DNA of 64,000 nucleotides, taken from Pseudoalteromonas sp049257235 (lineage in GTDB: Bacteria; Pseudomonadota; Gammaproteobacteria; Enterobacterales; Alteromonadaceae). The position numbers and the translations under genes were made by a program. Within the stretch, counting starts at the first letter, position 1; the number at the start of each line of letters is the position of its first letter. The notes under the pieces are model-generated. The model did no database searches, was not told the origin of the DNA, and worked only from the letters and a program-made list of their open reading frames with translations. Below are positions 45,211 to 53,519 of this stretch, one piece after another. The DNA is taken from contig NZ_JBMMUF010000005.1 in assembly GCF_049257235.1 (NCBI RefSeq), positions 186,001-250,000 on the forward strand, written 5' to 3'.

Positions 45211-45236
45211 AAAAAGCAGCTTACGCTGCTTTTTTT
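45211..45236 (+). terminator. Rho-independent terminator after the Crp/Fnr-type gene
   Basis: AAAAAGCAGC/GCTGCTTTTT with a 4-nt loop directly after the stop, ending in a long T run. The symmetric A/T flanks may also end the convergent PRTase transcript. Confidence 0.88.
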
Positions 45237-45250
45237 GCTTTTAAGACCGG

Positions 45251-45811
45251 TTATACCAACAAGTCTTTAATGTTTGCTAAGTCTGATTTGCCTTCATGCA
45301 ACTCTTGCGGTGTTAAACCCGACAGTTCATGCGGGAATACCAACCACTCATCCGAATTGTGAATATAATAGTCAGGTTCCATAGGCACCTTCTTATTGGC
45401 GGGCTTGTAATAAGGGCACGCCACACGGATATCTTTTGGCAGATTCAAACGCATTAGCTCACCTAGTTTTTCTTTGAGCGCATAAATACTGCGACCTGAA
45501 TCAAAAACATCATCCACAATCAATAATGAATCGCCAGCATTGGCGTTTTCAACGATGTAATGCAAACCATGTACTTTGATTTCTTTTGATTGCTTACCGA
45601 TGCCGTAATAAGACGATGTACGCACTGCAATATGGTCTGTATCAATGCCTTTGAAGTCATAATACTCTTGCACCGCGATACCTATCGGTGCTCCACCACG
45701 CCAAATACCGATAATAAAGTCTGGACGAAAACCATCGTCGTATACTTGCGCTGCTAAACGAAATGAGTCTTCAAGTAGCTGTTGCGCGGTAATAAAACGC
45801 TTATCTGACAT
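45251..45811 (-). CDS. Purine-type phosphoribosyltransferase (xanthine/hypoxanthine)
   Basis: Salvage enzyme of 186 residues that joins a nucleobase to PRPP. The PRPP loop is LLIVDDVFDSGRSI near residues 98-111, with the early IGIWRGGAPIG loop that binds pyrophosphate. The C-terminal FPHEL segment is typical of Gpt/Hpt-like enzymes. Base specificity is uncertain; xanthine, guanine or hypoxanthine are likely. It is longer than E. coli Gpt (152). It lies downstream of the upp-uraA pair on the same strand, 120 bp away, so this is a nucleobase salvage cluster. Confidence 0.85.
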   Translation of the reverse strand: MSDKRFITAQQLLEDSFRLAAQVYDDGFRPDFIIGIWRGGAPIGIAVQEYYDFKGIDTDHIAVRTSSYYGIGKQSKEIKVHGLHYIVENANAGDSLLIVDDVFDSGRSIYALKEKLGELMRLNLPKDIRVACPYYKPANKKVPMEPDYYIHNSDEWLVFPHELSGLTPQELHEGKSDLANIKDLLV

Positions 45812-45931
45812 AGGATTACCCCTAATATTAAACTTGGCTGATGGGCCTGTATGATCAATGCCGCCATCAACAGGGTCGAAAGGCGGCAGATCTTACCTTA
45901 TTTATGAACTAAATACTCTACTGCTTTACAC

Positions 45932-47167
45932 TTAGCTCTGAGTTTCTTGCTCAGGTTGCGGCAGAATTAGATTAAGCAAAATACCAAAAATAGCACAAAG
46001 ACTGACGCCTTGAAGCGCAAACTCATTGCCACCGATTTGCATGCCACCGATACCCAACACCAAAATCAATGCGATGATTACAAGGTTTCTAGGCTCACTG
46101 ACATCAAGGTGCGCTTTAAGCAAGGTTTTTAATCCCACAACAGCGATAGAACCAAACAACAATATCATGATACCACCCATAACAGGCACAGGGATTGTCT
46201 GCAGCACGGCGCCCATTTTACCCACAAATGCCAGTACAATTGCGATAATCGCTGTCCACATCATCACTTTTGGATTAAAGTTTTTGGTGAGCATCACGGC
46301 TCCCGTTACCTCTGAATAAGTAGTATTAGGAGGCCCGCCCACACTCGCTGCCAATGTGGTTGCCACACCATCACCCATCAAGGTGCGATGTAAGCCAGGT
46401 TTTTTCAAGAAGTCTTTACCTGTTACTTGGCTAATAGCCATCATGTCGCCGATATGTTCAATCGCAGGAGCAACCGCTACGGGGATCATAAATGCCACAG
46501 CCTGCCATTTGAACTCTGGACTGATAAATGATGGCGCAGCGACCCAAGATGCTTGCTGCACGGCACCAAACTCAACGACACCCAGCACAAGAGCCGTCAC
46601 ATAACCGACAAATACGCCTGCTAGAATAGGTACTAAGCGCCACACTCCTTTACCGAACACTGCCGTTAATAAAGTTGCACCTAAGGCCAGCATTGAGATC
46701 CACAGAGCTTTGTCATAAGCAACTAATTGCGCGCTACCATCACCACTTTTACCCATCGCCATGTTCACTGCAACAGGTGCTAACGCCAAACCTATTACCA
46801 TGATCACAGGGCCTACAACTACAGGTGGCAGTACACGATGTAACATGTCTGTGCCTTTTAGGCGCACCAGAATGCTCAGAAGCATATATGCGCCACCTGC
46901 AGCCATTAACGCCCCCATTGTGGCATTAACACCATAGAGCTGGTTACAGGCGATAATAGGAGCGATAAAGGCAAACGAAGATGCTAAAAAGACGGGTACT
47001 TGGCCGCGAGTAATTAATTGGAATGCTAACGTCCCAGCGCCCGCCGTAAATAAAGCTACATTCGCATCTAAACCAGTCAGCAATGGCACAAGAACGAGTG
47101 CGCCAAACGCTACAAACAGCATTTGCGCACCGGTTAAAATGGTTTTAGGAGAAAAAGTAGCGCTCAT
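45932..47167 (-). CDS. uraA: Uracil permease (NCS2 family)
   Basis: Uracil:H+ symporter of 411 residues with 14 predicted transmembrane segments. Family motifs are present: LPPVVVGPVIMVIGLALAP, the substrate-site helix PVAVAPAIEHIGDMMAIS with its Glu, and the later GGPPNTTYSEVTGAVMLT. The start overlaps the upp stop by one base (TAATG), so upp and uraA are translated from one message, as in E. coli. Confidence 0.93.
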   Translation of the reverse strand: MSATFSPKTILTGAQMLFVAFGALVLVPLLTGLDANVALFTAGAGTLAFQLITRGQVPVFLASSFAFIAPIIACNQLYGVNATMGALMAAGGAYMLLSILVRLKGTDMLHRVLPPVVVGPVIMVIGLALAPVAVNMAMGKSGDGSAQLVAYDKALWISMLALGATLLTAVFGKGVWRLVPILAGVFVGYVTALVLGVVEFGAVQQASWVAAPSFISPEFKWQAVAFMIPVAVAPAIEHIGDMMAISQVTGKDFLKKPGLHRTLMGDGVATTLAASVGGPPNTTYSEVTGAVMLTKNFNPKVMMWTAIIAIVLAFVGKMGAVLQTIPVPVMGGIMILLFGSIAVVGLKTLLKAHLDVSEPRNLVIIALILVLGIGGMQIGGNEFALQGVSLCAIFGILLNLILPQPEQETQS

Positions 47168-47796
47168 TATACGGTACCAAATATTTTATCGCCCGCATCG
47201 CCTAGTCCTGGCACTATGTATCCTTTTTCATTGAGGTGGCTGTCTAAAGAGGCTGTGTAAATATCAATATCTGGATGTGCAGCAAGTGTTTTCTCAACAC
47301 CTTCAGGAGCGGCTACCAGCACAATCACTTTAATTTTCTTACAGCCTGCTTTTTTAAGCATATCCAAGGTTGCGATCATTGAACCGCCAGTCGCTAGCAT
47401 AGGGTCAATAACCAGACCTAAACGCTCGTCGATATTGCCTACTAATTTTTCAAAATAAGGCACTGGCTCAAGAGTTTCTTCATTACGCTCTAAGCCAACA
47501 ACGCTCACTTTAGCTCCAGGAATAAGGTGCATAACACCATCAAGCATTCCTAAGCCTGCACGTAAAATAGGCACTACCGTAATTTTCTTCCCTTTGATAC
47601 TTTTTACCGTCAGCTCATCTCCTTGCCAGCCAGTGATTGTAGTGTCTGCGAGTTCAAGGTTTTTAGTTGCTTCATAAGTAAGTAAAGTGCCTACCTCGGA
47701 AGCTAGTTCACGAAAACTTTTCGTGCTAATACCGTGCTCACGCATCAAACCTAGTTTGTGTTGTACTAAAGGGTGATCAATTACATGAATTGCCAT
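47167..47796 (-). CDS. upp: Uracil phosphoribosyltransferase
   Basis: Enzyme of 209 residues converting uracil and PRPP to UMP. PRPP-binding sequence VIDPMLATGGSM near residues 130-141, and the uracil-site region YIVPGLGDAGDKIFGT at the C-terminus. The GLGMLDGVMHLIPGAKV stretch is characteristic. First gene of upp-uraA; uptake and capture of uracil are thus co-expressed. Confidence 0.97.
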   Translation of the reverse strand: MAIHVIDHPLVQHKLGLMREHGISTKSFRELASEVGTLLTYEATKNLELADTTITGWQGDELTVKSIKGKKITVVPILRAGLGMLDGVMHLIPGAKVSVVGLERNEETLEPVPYFEKLVGNIDERLGLVIDPMLATGGSMIATLDMLKKAGCKKIKVIVLVAAPEGVEKTLAAHPDIDIYTASLDSHLNEKGYIVPGLGDAGDKIFGTV

Positions 47797-47865
47797 AGAA
47801 AGACCTAGTTAAAAAATTTGCGCTATTTTAACTAGTATAGGGCGGGAACTGAATTACAAATAACA

Positions 47866-47894
47866 AAAAACCACGGTAAATAACCGTGGTTTTT
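47866..47894 (-). terminator. Rho-independent terminator after the DUF3718 gene
   Basis: CCACGGT/ACCGTGG stem with a 5-nt loop, flanked by A and T runs. On the minus strand it lies about 15 bases after the DUF3718 stop. The symmetric flanks could also act on the other strand. Confidence 0.88.
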
Positions 47895-47909
47895 CATCAA
47901 AATCGGTGA

Positions 47910-48293
47910 TTAAAGGCCTGCGCGGTCTTTAATAACAGCAATCAAAGGTGAGCCGCCAAAGCCGTTGCTGTTAGCCCACTCTAAGTCAGCACCATCTTCA
48001 AGGGCGCTTTTTGGTAAGCTTTTAATGATGTATTCACCAGTATCAACAGCGTTACTCGCTAGTGCATGACGCACTAGGTTGTTACCGTCACATTGGATTC
48101 TATCAGCGATATCACGTAATTTAACGCGTGCATCTTTTACTGTCTTACGTAGACGGGTTTTGTTGTCTGCGGCAATATATTCACAGATACTTACTATAAG
48201 ACGGTCATCAGCGCTCGCTGGAGCTGAGTAAAATAAGCCGCCAGCTAACACTGCGCCAACGGTTGCCATGGTTAATACTTTCATTTGTTGCAC
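47910..48293 (-). CDS. DUF3718 family exported protein
   Basis: Periplasmic protein of 127 residues with a signal peptide (about 1-28, ending APASA). Two conserved cysteines (VSICEYIAADNKTRLRK and IQCDGNNLVRHAL) lie in the first half and could pair in a disulfide. The family DUF3718 is largely restricted to Alteromonadales and has no known function. Own terminator downstream; monocistronic. The match is from the spacing IC...QCDGNNLVR and the C-terminal GSPLIAVI. Confidence 0.8.
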   Translation of the reverse strand: MQQMKVLTMATVGAVLAGGLFYSAPASADDRLIVSICEYIAADNKTRLRKTVKDARVKLRDIADRIQCDGNNLVRHALASNAVDTGEYIIKSLPKSALEDGADLEWANSNGFGGSPLIAVIKDRAGL

Positions 48294-48361
48294 CCTTTAA
48301 TACTTTTTCATTACAAAGTAGATAAATAGTTTACCAATAAGAGCACCAATTAGCAATTAGG

Positions 48362-48853
48362 TCACACTATTTTACGAAGCGTAACGAATTCGTAATCATG
48401 AGGATTTTTTTCATCCTTTTCATGACTCTCCCGACTTATACACTCCCATGGCCCCATGGATTCATAATCGGGAAACCGAGTATCGCCACCGACATCCAGG
48501 TCAATAAATGTTAAGTATAAAGTATTAGAAATTGGCAAGCACTGCTCGTAAATATTGCCGCCGCCAATGATCATCACTTCCTCTTCAGCACTCACCAAGT
48601 CAAGCGCTTGTTGCACAGAGGAAACGGTATGCGCACCTTCAAACGTATAGTCAATATTTCGGCTAATCACAATGTTTTTACGTCCAGGTAATGCTCTGCC
48701 AATAGACTCAAGGGTTTTACGTCCCATAATAACTGGCTTGCCTAATGTTACTTCTTTAAAGTGTTTTAAGTCGGCAGGAAGATGCCAAGGCATGTCGTTG
48801 TCTTTACCAATAACACGGTCATGCGCCATCGCGGCAATCATTGAAATTTTCAC
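48362..48853 (-). CDS. folA: Dihydrofolate reductase
   Basis: NADPH-dependent reduction of dihydrofolate to tetrahydrofolate; target of trimethoprim. The 163 residues fit chromosomal enzymes. The start MKISMIAAMAHDRVIGKDN, the active-site DMPWHLPADLKHFK (Asp in the catalytic position) and the NADPH loop VIMGRKTLESIG are intact, as is IIGGGNIYEQCLP. It stands alone between the DUF3718 gene and the cgtA region. Confidence 0.97.
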   Translation of the reverse strand: MKISMIAAMAHDRVIGKDNDMPWHLPADLKHFKEVTLGKPVIMGRKTLESIGRALPGRKNIVISRNIDYTFEGAHTVSSVQQALDLVSAEEEVMIIGGGNIYEQCLPISNTLYLTFIDLDVGGDTRFPDYESMGPWECISRESHEKDEKNPHDYEFVTLRKIV

Positions 48854-49006
48854 TACAGAGTTCCTTTTATTAGCTAATTTGAGGCGGGCGCAACCAGTAC
48901 CTAAAAAAAGCCATTATTTATAAGATTATTAAGGCAAATTTAACACAGATATCTATATATGTGGGAATCGCTTAACGACATTTGTGTAATCGAGTTTGAG
49001 GCATTA

Positions 49007-49030
49007 AAAAAGGGCGCTAGCGCCCTTTTT
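49007..49030 (-). terminator. Rho-independent terminator after cgtA
   Basis: AAAAAGGGCGCT/AGCGCCCTTTTT, a perfect 12-bp palindrome ten bases past the cgtA stop, ending in a T run on the minus strand (and on the plus strand). Confidence 0.87.
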
Positions 49031-49039
49031 GTCTACGAT

Positions 49040-50200
49040 TTATCGCTCGTAGATGATTTCGACATCGTAATCGTCATCATCCCAATCGTCCCAGTCATCA
49101 TCACTGTCAGTGTCTTTTGTGGCATTACGATGATACGTATCCCACTTAAATTCAACTTCTTCTTTTTCTTGATGCTGTTCAAACTTGTCTTTTGGCATCG
49201 ACTCCAGCAGTTGCATGATGTCCTGACAAAGCTCTTGGGTATTGAGCTTACTTGCCGCACTGATCTTGTAGATATCCTGCTCGACACCCAACTCTTGTGC
49301 GATACGCGCGCAAATCTCTTCTACTTCATCTTGTGGAAGAAGATCAATTTTATTGAACACTAACCAACGCGGTTTATCAGCAAGCTTCGGACTGTATTGA
49401 TGCAGTTCGTTAATAATCGCAAAAGCGTTATCAACCGGATCTGAACCATCAACTGGCAATACGTCAATAATGTGCAGCAATACACGACAGCGCTCTAAGT
49501 GCTTCAAGAAGCGAATACCTAGACCGGCACCATCAGAAGCGCCTTCAATCAATCCTGGAATGTCAGCAATAACAAATGACTGACCTGACGCTGGGCGCAC
49601 TACACCTAGGTTTGGCACCAAGGTAGTAAATGGATAGTCAGCTACTTTAGGCTTTGCCGCAGATACGCTGCGAATAAAGGTCGACTTACCTGCATTTGGC
49701 AAACCCAGTAAGCCCACATCAGCAAGCAACATGAGCTCTAGTTTTAAATTACGGACTTCACCCGGTGTACCCAATGTCTTTTGACGTGGTGCGCGGTTAG
49801 TACTTGATTTAAAACGGGTGTTCCCTAAGCCGTGGAAACCACCTTTTGCAACAATAAGTTTCTGCCCATGCTTAGTTAAATCACCTAAGCTCTCTTGGGT
49901 GTCAACATCTGTTACGCGGGTACCCACAGGCACTTTGAGAACTAAGTCCGTACCTTTTTTACCTGTACAGTTGCGGCTTTGACCATTGGTTCCTCGCTCT
50001 GCGCGATGGAAACGTTCAAATTGATAGTCAATTAGGGTATTAAGGTTTTCGTCTGCCTCAAGGTAGACACTGCCGCCGTCACCGCCGTCGCCGCCATCCG
50101 GGCCGCCGTCGGGTACGTATTTTTCGCGTCGGAAAGAGACAACACCACTGCCACCGTCACCGGCTTCTGCGCGGATTTCGACTTCATCAACAAATTTCAT
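49040..50200 (-). CDS. cgtA: GTPase ObgE/CgtA
   Basis: Essential ribosome-associated GTPase of 386 residues linked to 50S assembly and stress signalling. N-terminal glycine-rich Obg domain (about 1-158; VSFRREKYVPDGGPDGGDGG), then the G domain with G1 GLPNAGKST near residue 166, G3 DIPGLIEGASDGAGLG and G4 NKIDLL. The C-terminus is an acidic tail (SDDDWDDWDDDDYD), common in gammaproteobacterial Obg. It lies behind rplU-rpmA, but a terminator separates it from rpmA, so it probably has some independent transcription. Confidence 0.97.
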   Translation of the reverse strand: MKFVDEVEIRAEAGDGGSGVVSFRREKYVPDGGPDGGDGGDGGSVYLEADENLNTLIDYQFERFHRAERGTNGQSRNCTGKKGTDLVLKVPVGTRVTDVDTQESLGDLTKHGQKLIVAKGGFHGLGNTRFKSSTNRAPRQKTLGTPGEVRNLKLELMLLADVGLLGLPNAGKSTFIRSVSAAKPKVADYPFTTLVPNLGVVRPASGQSFVIADIPGLIEGASDGAGLGIRFLKHLERCRVLLHIIDVLPVDGSDPVDNAFAIINELHQYSPKLADKPRWLVFNKIDLLPQDEVEEICARIAQELGVEQDIYKISAASKLNTQELCQDIMQLLESMPKDKFEQHQEKEEVEFKWDTYHRNATKDTDSDDDWDDWDDDDYDVEIIYER

Positions 50201-50306
50201 GATTATTCACTTAGCGGATCTGCGATTGAATGTTTCTATTATATCAATTGCTTTGCATTAATGCTCAGGAACTATGTACTTCGTGTACATTATGCAATTG
50301 AAAACA

Positions 50307-50332
50307 AAAAACCCCGCATGTGCGGGGTTTTT
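50307..50332 (-). terminator. Rho-independent terminator after rpmA
   Basis: AAAAACCCCGCA/TGCGGGGTTTTT with a 2-base centre, GC-rich stem and T runs on both strands, 20 bases past the rpmA stop. It separates rplU-rpmA from cgtA. Confidence 0.92.
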
Positions 50333-50351
50333 CAGTAAGTCTGTTAACTGA

Positions 50352-50609
50352 TTACTCAGCTACGATGCTCACGTATTTACGGTTTAAAGGACCTTTCTGT
50401 TCAAACTGAACTTTACCATTTGCAGTAGCAAATAGAGTGTGGTCTTTACCCATACCTACGTTTGAGCCAGCGTGGAACTTAGTACCACGTTGACGTACAA
50501 TGATGTTACCCGCTAGAACAGATTCACCGCCAAAACGCTTAACACCTAGGCGTTTGCTTTCTGAATCACGACCGTTACGAGTACTACCAGCTGCCTTCTT
50601 ATGTGCCAT
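50352..50609 (-). CDS. rpmA: 50S ribosomal protein L27
   Basis: Ribosomal protein of 85 residues; its N-terminal tail reaches the peptidyl-transferase centre. AHKKAAGSTRNGRDSESKRLGVK and RQRGTKFHAGSNVGMGKDHTL are the family hallmarks. It starts MAHKK with no N-terminal extension, as in other gammaproteobacteria. Follows rplU by 17 bp in the same operon. Confidence 0.98.
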   Translation of the reverse strand: MAHKKAAGSTRNGRDSESKRLGVKRFGGESVLAGNIIVRQRGTKFHAGSNVGMGKDHTLFATANGKVQFEQKGPLNRKYVSIVAE

Positions 50610-50626
50610 CTTTCTGTACCTCTAAA

Positions 50627-50938
50627 TTAAGCGCTAATGCCAGTGATTTTAACTTCAGTGAACCACTGACGGTGGCCCATCTGCTTACGAGAATGCTTAC
50701 GACGTCTGAATTTAACAATCTTCACTTTCTCGCCACGACCGTGAGAAACAACCTCAGCTGTAACTTTACCACCGTTTACGAACGGCGTACCGATCTCGAT
50801 TTTCTCACCATTAGCAACTAAAAGTACTGTGTCAAATTCAACTGCTGCACCAGTTTCAACGTCTAGTTTCTCTAGACGAATCGTTTGACCTTCAGTCACA
50901 CGGTGCTGTTTACCACCACTTTGGAAAACCGCGTACAT
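50627..50938 (-). CDS. rplU: 50S ribosomal protein L21
   Basis: Ribosomal protein of 103 residues. The start at 50938 (MYAVFQSGGKQHRVTEGQ) is the conserved one; the frame remains open to 50974 but only through the leader. The C-terminal RRKHSRKQMGHRQWFTEVKI is the basic rRNA-binding part. First gene of rplU-rpmA, with a good promoter 62-90 bp upstream. Confidence 0.98.
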   Translation of the reverse strand: MYAVFQSGGKQHRVTEGQTIRLEKLDVETGAAVEFDTVLLVANGEKIEIGTPFVNGGKVTAEVVSHGRGEKVKIVKFRRRKHSRKQMGHRQWFTEVKITGISA

Positions 50939-50999
50939 AATTAACTCCGTCTGTGCGCCCTCAAATCGACGCAACTAAATATTCTTCAATAGGGCGCGA

Positions 51000-51028
51000 A
51001 GTCTACGCTAAAACACCCGTCTTGACAA
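51000..51028 (-). promoter_or_regulatory. Sigma-70 promoter of rplU-rpmA
   Basis: On the minus strand TTGTCA (51023-51028), 17-bp spacer, TAGACT (51000-51005), then the GC-rich discriminator TCGCGCCC. An A/T-rich tract lies upstream of the -35 box. A GC-rich discriminator is typical of ribosomal promoters that respond to ppGpp; that control is inferred. Confidence 0.78.
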
Positions 51029-51281
51029 GCGTATTTTTCAATTATTTATTTGAAAAACTGGCGCCGATGAGGACATAAAAAAATTTTCCTTATTTTATCT
51101 TTTTTTACTCGCTTGCCAAGCGCATTACGTACTTTTTAGGCAATTAATTTGGCCTTAACGCTTTTTTTTCATCCAAACCATTAAAAACACAGCTTTGTAA
51201 GGATTAGAGTCGAGCAAAACATAAAAATCATGTACAATTCTCGGCGCATTCCCCCGAACAATCGACGTGGCACGGAGTTAC

Positions 51282-52253
51282 ATGGATATAAAAGCTATCC
51301 AGACGCTTATCGCTGATGATATGAACAGCGTCAACAAGTTAATATACGCACAAATGCAATCAGACGTTGCACTAGTCAACCAGCTTGGCCTCTATATAGT
51401 CAATAGCGGTGGTAAACGCGTGCGTCCGATGTTAGCTCTGTTAGCAGCCAGGGCGCTTGGCTACCAAGGTGACAAACATATTACCTTGGCGACGATTGTT
51501 GAGTTTATTCACACCGCAACCTTACTACATGACGATGTTGTCGATGAATCAGCCCTGCGCAGAGGTGAACCCACTGCTAACGCCGAGTTTGGTAATGCGG
51601 CCAGTGTACTTGTTGGCGATTTCATCTATACCCGCTCATTCCAGTTGATGGTTGGCCTTGGGCAAATGCGCATTATGGATATCCTTGCGGATGCCACGAA
51701 TGTTATTGCTGAAGGTGAAGTATTACAGTTAATGAACTGTAATGACCCGGATACCACTGAGCGAAGCTATATGCAGGTAATTTATTCGAAAACAGCTAAG
51801 CTGTTTGAGGCTGCTACGCAATTGGCAGCGGTGATCACTGAGCAAGACGATACAGTTGAAGAAGCCATGCGCTTGTATGGCATGCATTTAGGCACGGCTT
51901 TTCAGCTCGTGGATGATGTACTCGATTACAGCGCCGATGCGCAAACGCTAGGGAAAAACATCGGTGATGATCTCGCCGAAGGTAAACCCACTCTGCCGCT
52001 GATTTATGCTATGCAAAAAGCGCAGCCAGAACAAGCAATGCAAATTCGCACAGCCATTGAAAAAGGTAATGGTCTAGAGTATATCGATGACATTCTAGCT
52101 ACGCTAAAAGATACACAAGCACTTGAGTTTACTATGGACAGAGCACAGCAAGAGGCGGACAAAGCCATTGCGGCACTGTCATTTTTAGCCCCAAGCGATG
52201 AAAAAGAAGCGTTAATCGCCCTTGCGAATATCGCAGTTAAACGCGACCACTAA
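51282..52253 (+). CDS. ispB: Octaprenyl diphosphate synthase
   Basis: Long-chain trans-prenyltransferase of 323 residues making the side chain of ubiquinone, which UbiA (also in this window) attaches. The two Asp-rich motifs are LLHDDVVDE near residue 84 and LVDDVLDY near residue 211. GGKRVRPML and the Lys/Arg IPP-binding residues are present. ATG at 51282 follows CGGAG; an in-frame GTG at 51267 is less likely. A TACAAT (51233-51238) is a candidate -10 box with a poor -35. Divergent from rplU, as in E. coli. Confidence 0.96.
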   Translation: MDIKAIQTLIADDMNSVNKLIYAQMQSDVALVNQLGLYIVNSGGKRVRPMLALLAARALGYQGDKHITLATIVEFIHTATLLHDDVVDESALRRGEPTANAEFGNAASVLVGDFIYTRSFQLMVGLGQMRIMDILADATNVIAEGEVLQLMNCNDPDTTERSYMQVIYSKTAKLFEAATQLAAVITEQDDTVEEAMRLYGMHLGTAFQLVDDVLDYSADAQTLGKNIGDDLAEGKPTLPLIYAMQKAQPEQAMQIRTAIEKGNGLEYIDDILATLKDTQALEFTMDRAQQEADKAIAALSFLAPSDEKEALIALANIAVKRDH

Positions 52254-52281
52254 TAAAAACACGTTCAAGCGTTAAAAATAG

Positions 52282-52309
52282 AAAAGGCCAGCAGATGCTG
52301 GCCTTTTTT
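52282..52309 (+). terminator. Rho-independent terminator after ispB
   Basis: GGCCAGCA/TGCTGGCC with a 2-nt centre, preceded by AAAA and followed by TTTTTT. It lies between the convergent ispB and rpoH and may end both transcripts. Confidence 0.9.
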
Positions 52310-52327
52310 AATTCGTTGAAAAGCAGC

Positions 52328-53191
52328 TTACGCCATTGCGTTTTGCAGCTTTTTCATTGCGCTTTTCTCTAGCTGGCGTACACGCTCTGCTGATACATCG
52401 TATTTTTGTGCTAGCTCTTGTAAGGTCGCTTTTTCATCCGCCAACCAACGCGAGGTAACGATGTCCTGCGAGCGTTCATCCAAGGTTTTTAATGCCGAGA
52501 ATAAACGAGCGTGAGACTGTTCTTGCCACTGCTCTTGCTCAACCGACTCAGCTAAATCTGAGCTGTTATCTGTAAGATACTGAACGGGTGAGTAAGTTTG
52601 ACCCACGCTGCTATCATCTTCATCGTTAGTCAAGTCAAAGCCCATATCCTGGCCGCTCATGCGCGATTCCATCTCACGAACTTCTTTTTCACTCACACCT
52701 AGCTCATTAGCTACTGTGGTTACTTCCTCTTGGTTAAACCAACCAAGACGCTTTTTATTCTTGCGCAGATTGAAGAATAATTTGCGCTGCGCTTTAGTCG
52801 TCGCCACTTTAACAATACGCCAGTTTTTCAGAACGTATTCGTGGATTTCAGCTTTAATCCAATGCACAGCAAACGACACTAGACGTACACCGACACTTGG
52901 GTCGAAACGCTTTACCGCTTTCATCAAACCAATGTTACCTTCTTGGATTAAGTCAGCTTGCGGCAGACCATATCCACTGTAACTTTTAGCGATGTGTGCA
53001 ACAAAACGTAAGTGCGACATGATTAACTGCTTAGCAGCATCTAAGTCACCTTCTTGTTGAAGCCTAGTAGCTAATTGGCGCTCTTCCTCGGCCTCGAGCA
53101 TGGGAATGGTGCTAACCGCTTGCAAGTACCCTTCGATGCTCGCGCTTTGTTGGCCAACCGGCAATGCTAGTGCATTAAAATTTGTGCTCAT
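52328..53191 (-). CDS. rpoH: RNA polymerase sigma-32 factor RpoH
   Basis: Heat-shock sigma factor of 287 residues. Region 2 (DLIQEGNIGLMKAVKRFDP, then VRLVSFAVHWIKAEIHEYVLKNW) and region 4 (TLQELAQKYDVSAERVRQLE) are intact. The sigma-32-specific RpoH box QRKLFFNLRK is at about residues 134-143. It lies downstream of ftsX but is separated by about 400 bp and has its own sigma-70 promoter. Unusually, that promoter carries a perfect CIRCE operator, so repression by HrcA is suggested on top of any translational thermosensing. Confidence 0.97.
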   Translation of the reverse strand: MSTNFNALALPVGQQSASIEGYLQAVSTIPMLEAEEERQLATRLQQEGDLDAAKQLIMSHLRFVAHIAKSYSGYGLPQADLIQEGNIGLMKAVKRFDPSVGVRLVSFAVHWIKAEIHEYVLKNWRIVKVATTKAQRKLFFNLRKNKKRLGWFNQEEVTTVANELGVSEKEVREMESRMSGQDMGFDLTNDEDDSSVGQTYSPVQYLTDNSSDLAESVEQEQWQEQSHARLFSALKTLDERSQDIVTSRWLADEKATLQELAQKYDVSAERVRQLEKSAMKKLQNAMA

Positions 53192-53224
53192 TATTTACCT
53201 CGGATGATTTACTCTTCATCAAAT

Positions 53225-53251
53225 TTAGCACTCTTTAAGTGAGAGTGCTAA
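53225..53251 (-). promoter_or_regulatory. CIRCE operator upstream of rpoH
   Basis: TTAGCACTC (53225-53233), 9 bp, GAGTGCTAA (53243-53251). This is identical to the CIRCE consensus, the binding site of the heat-shock repressor HrcA. It begins 33 bp ahead of the rpoH ATG and covers the expected transcription start of the promoter at 53255-53283. In RNA it would also form a 9-bp stem in the leader. Confidence 0.9.
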
Positions 53252-53254
53252 AGC

Positions 53255-53283
53255 ATTGTAACCTTTGACTGCACGCATATCAA
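53255..53283 (-). promoter_or_regulatory. Sigma-70 promoter of rpoH
   Basis: On the minus strand TTGATA (53278-53283), a 17-bp spacer and TACAAT (53255-53260). Five of six bases match in each hexamer. The predicted start lies at the edge of the CIRCE palindrome, the usual layout for HrcA-controlled genes. Confidence 0.82.
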
Positions 53284-53417
53284 GAAGTTCTACGCACTGC
53301 AAAATAAAGAAATAACTCACTGAAAATAAACAAATAAAAACCCAAATTCGTGTTATTGAAATATAAATTTAAAAATTATTTTGTATCCAATAAGGGTTCT
53401 TCACGTTTATTTTCGTC

Positions 53418-53519
53418 ATACCAATGGGTATCAATATGTGGTCAGATATCGCACCGAATAGACGACATGAGCACGATATTAACCCGCTAGAACAATTAGC
53501 TATTTAAATTGATTGGTAT
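53418..53519 (+). repeat. Palindromic-ended repeat, dispersed repeat copy B
   Basis: A 102-bp element bounded by ATACCAAT (53418-53425) and ATTGGTAT (53512-53519). Inside, 53469-53503 matches 30420-30455. Single ATACCAAT ends also occur at 12694 and 61024. It codes for nothing visible and looks like a non-autonomous mobile or palindromic intergenic repeat. Confidence 0.7.

Noticed and set aside
48959..49363. 134-codon frame opposite the cgtA 3' end, rich in Ile and Val
   Set aside because: It is antisense to the acidic tail and C-terminal part of CgtA, which has a clear family match. The hydrophobic look comes from reversed Asp codons.
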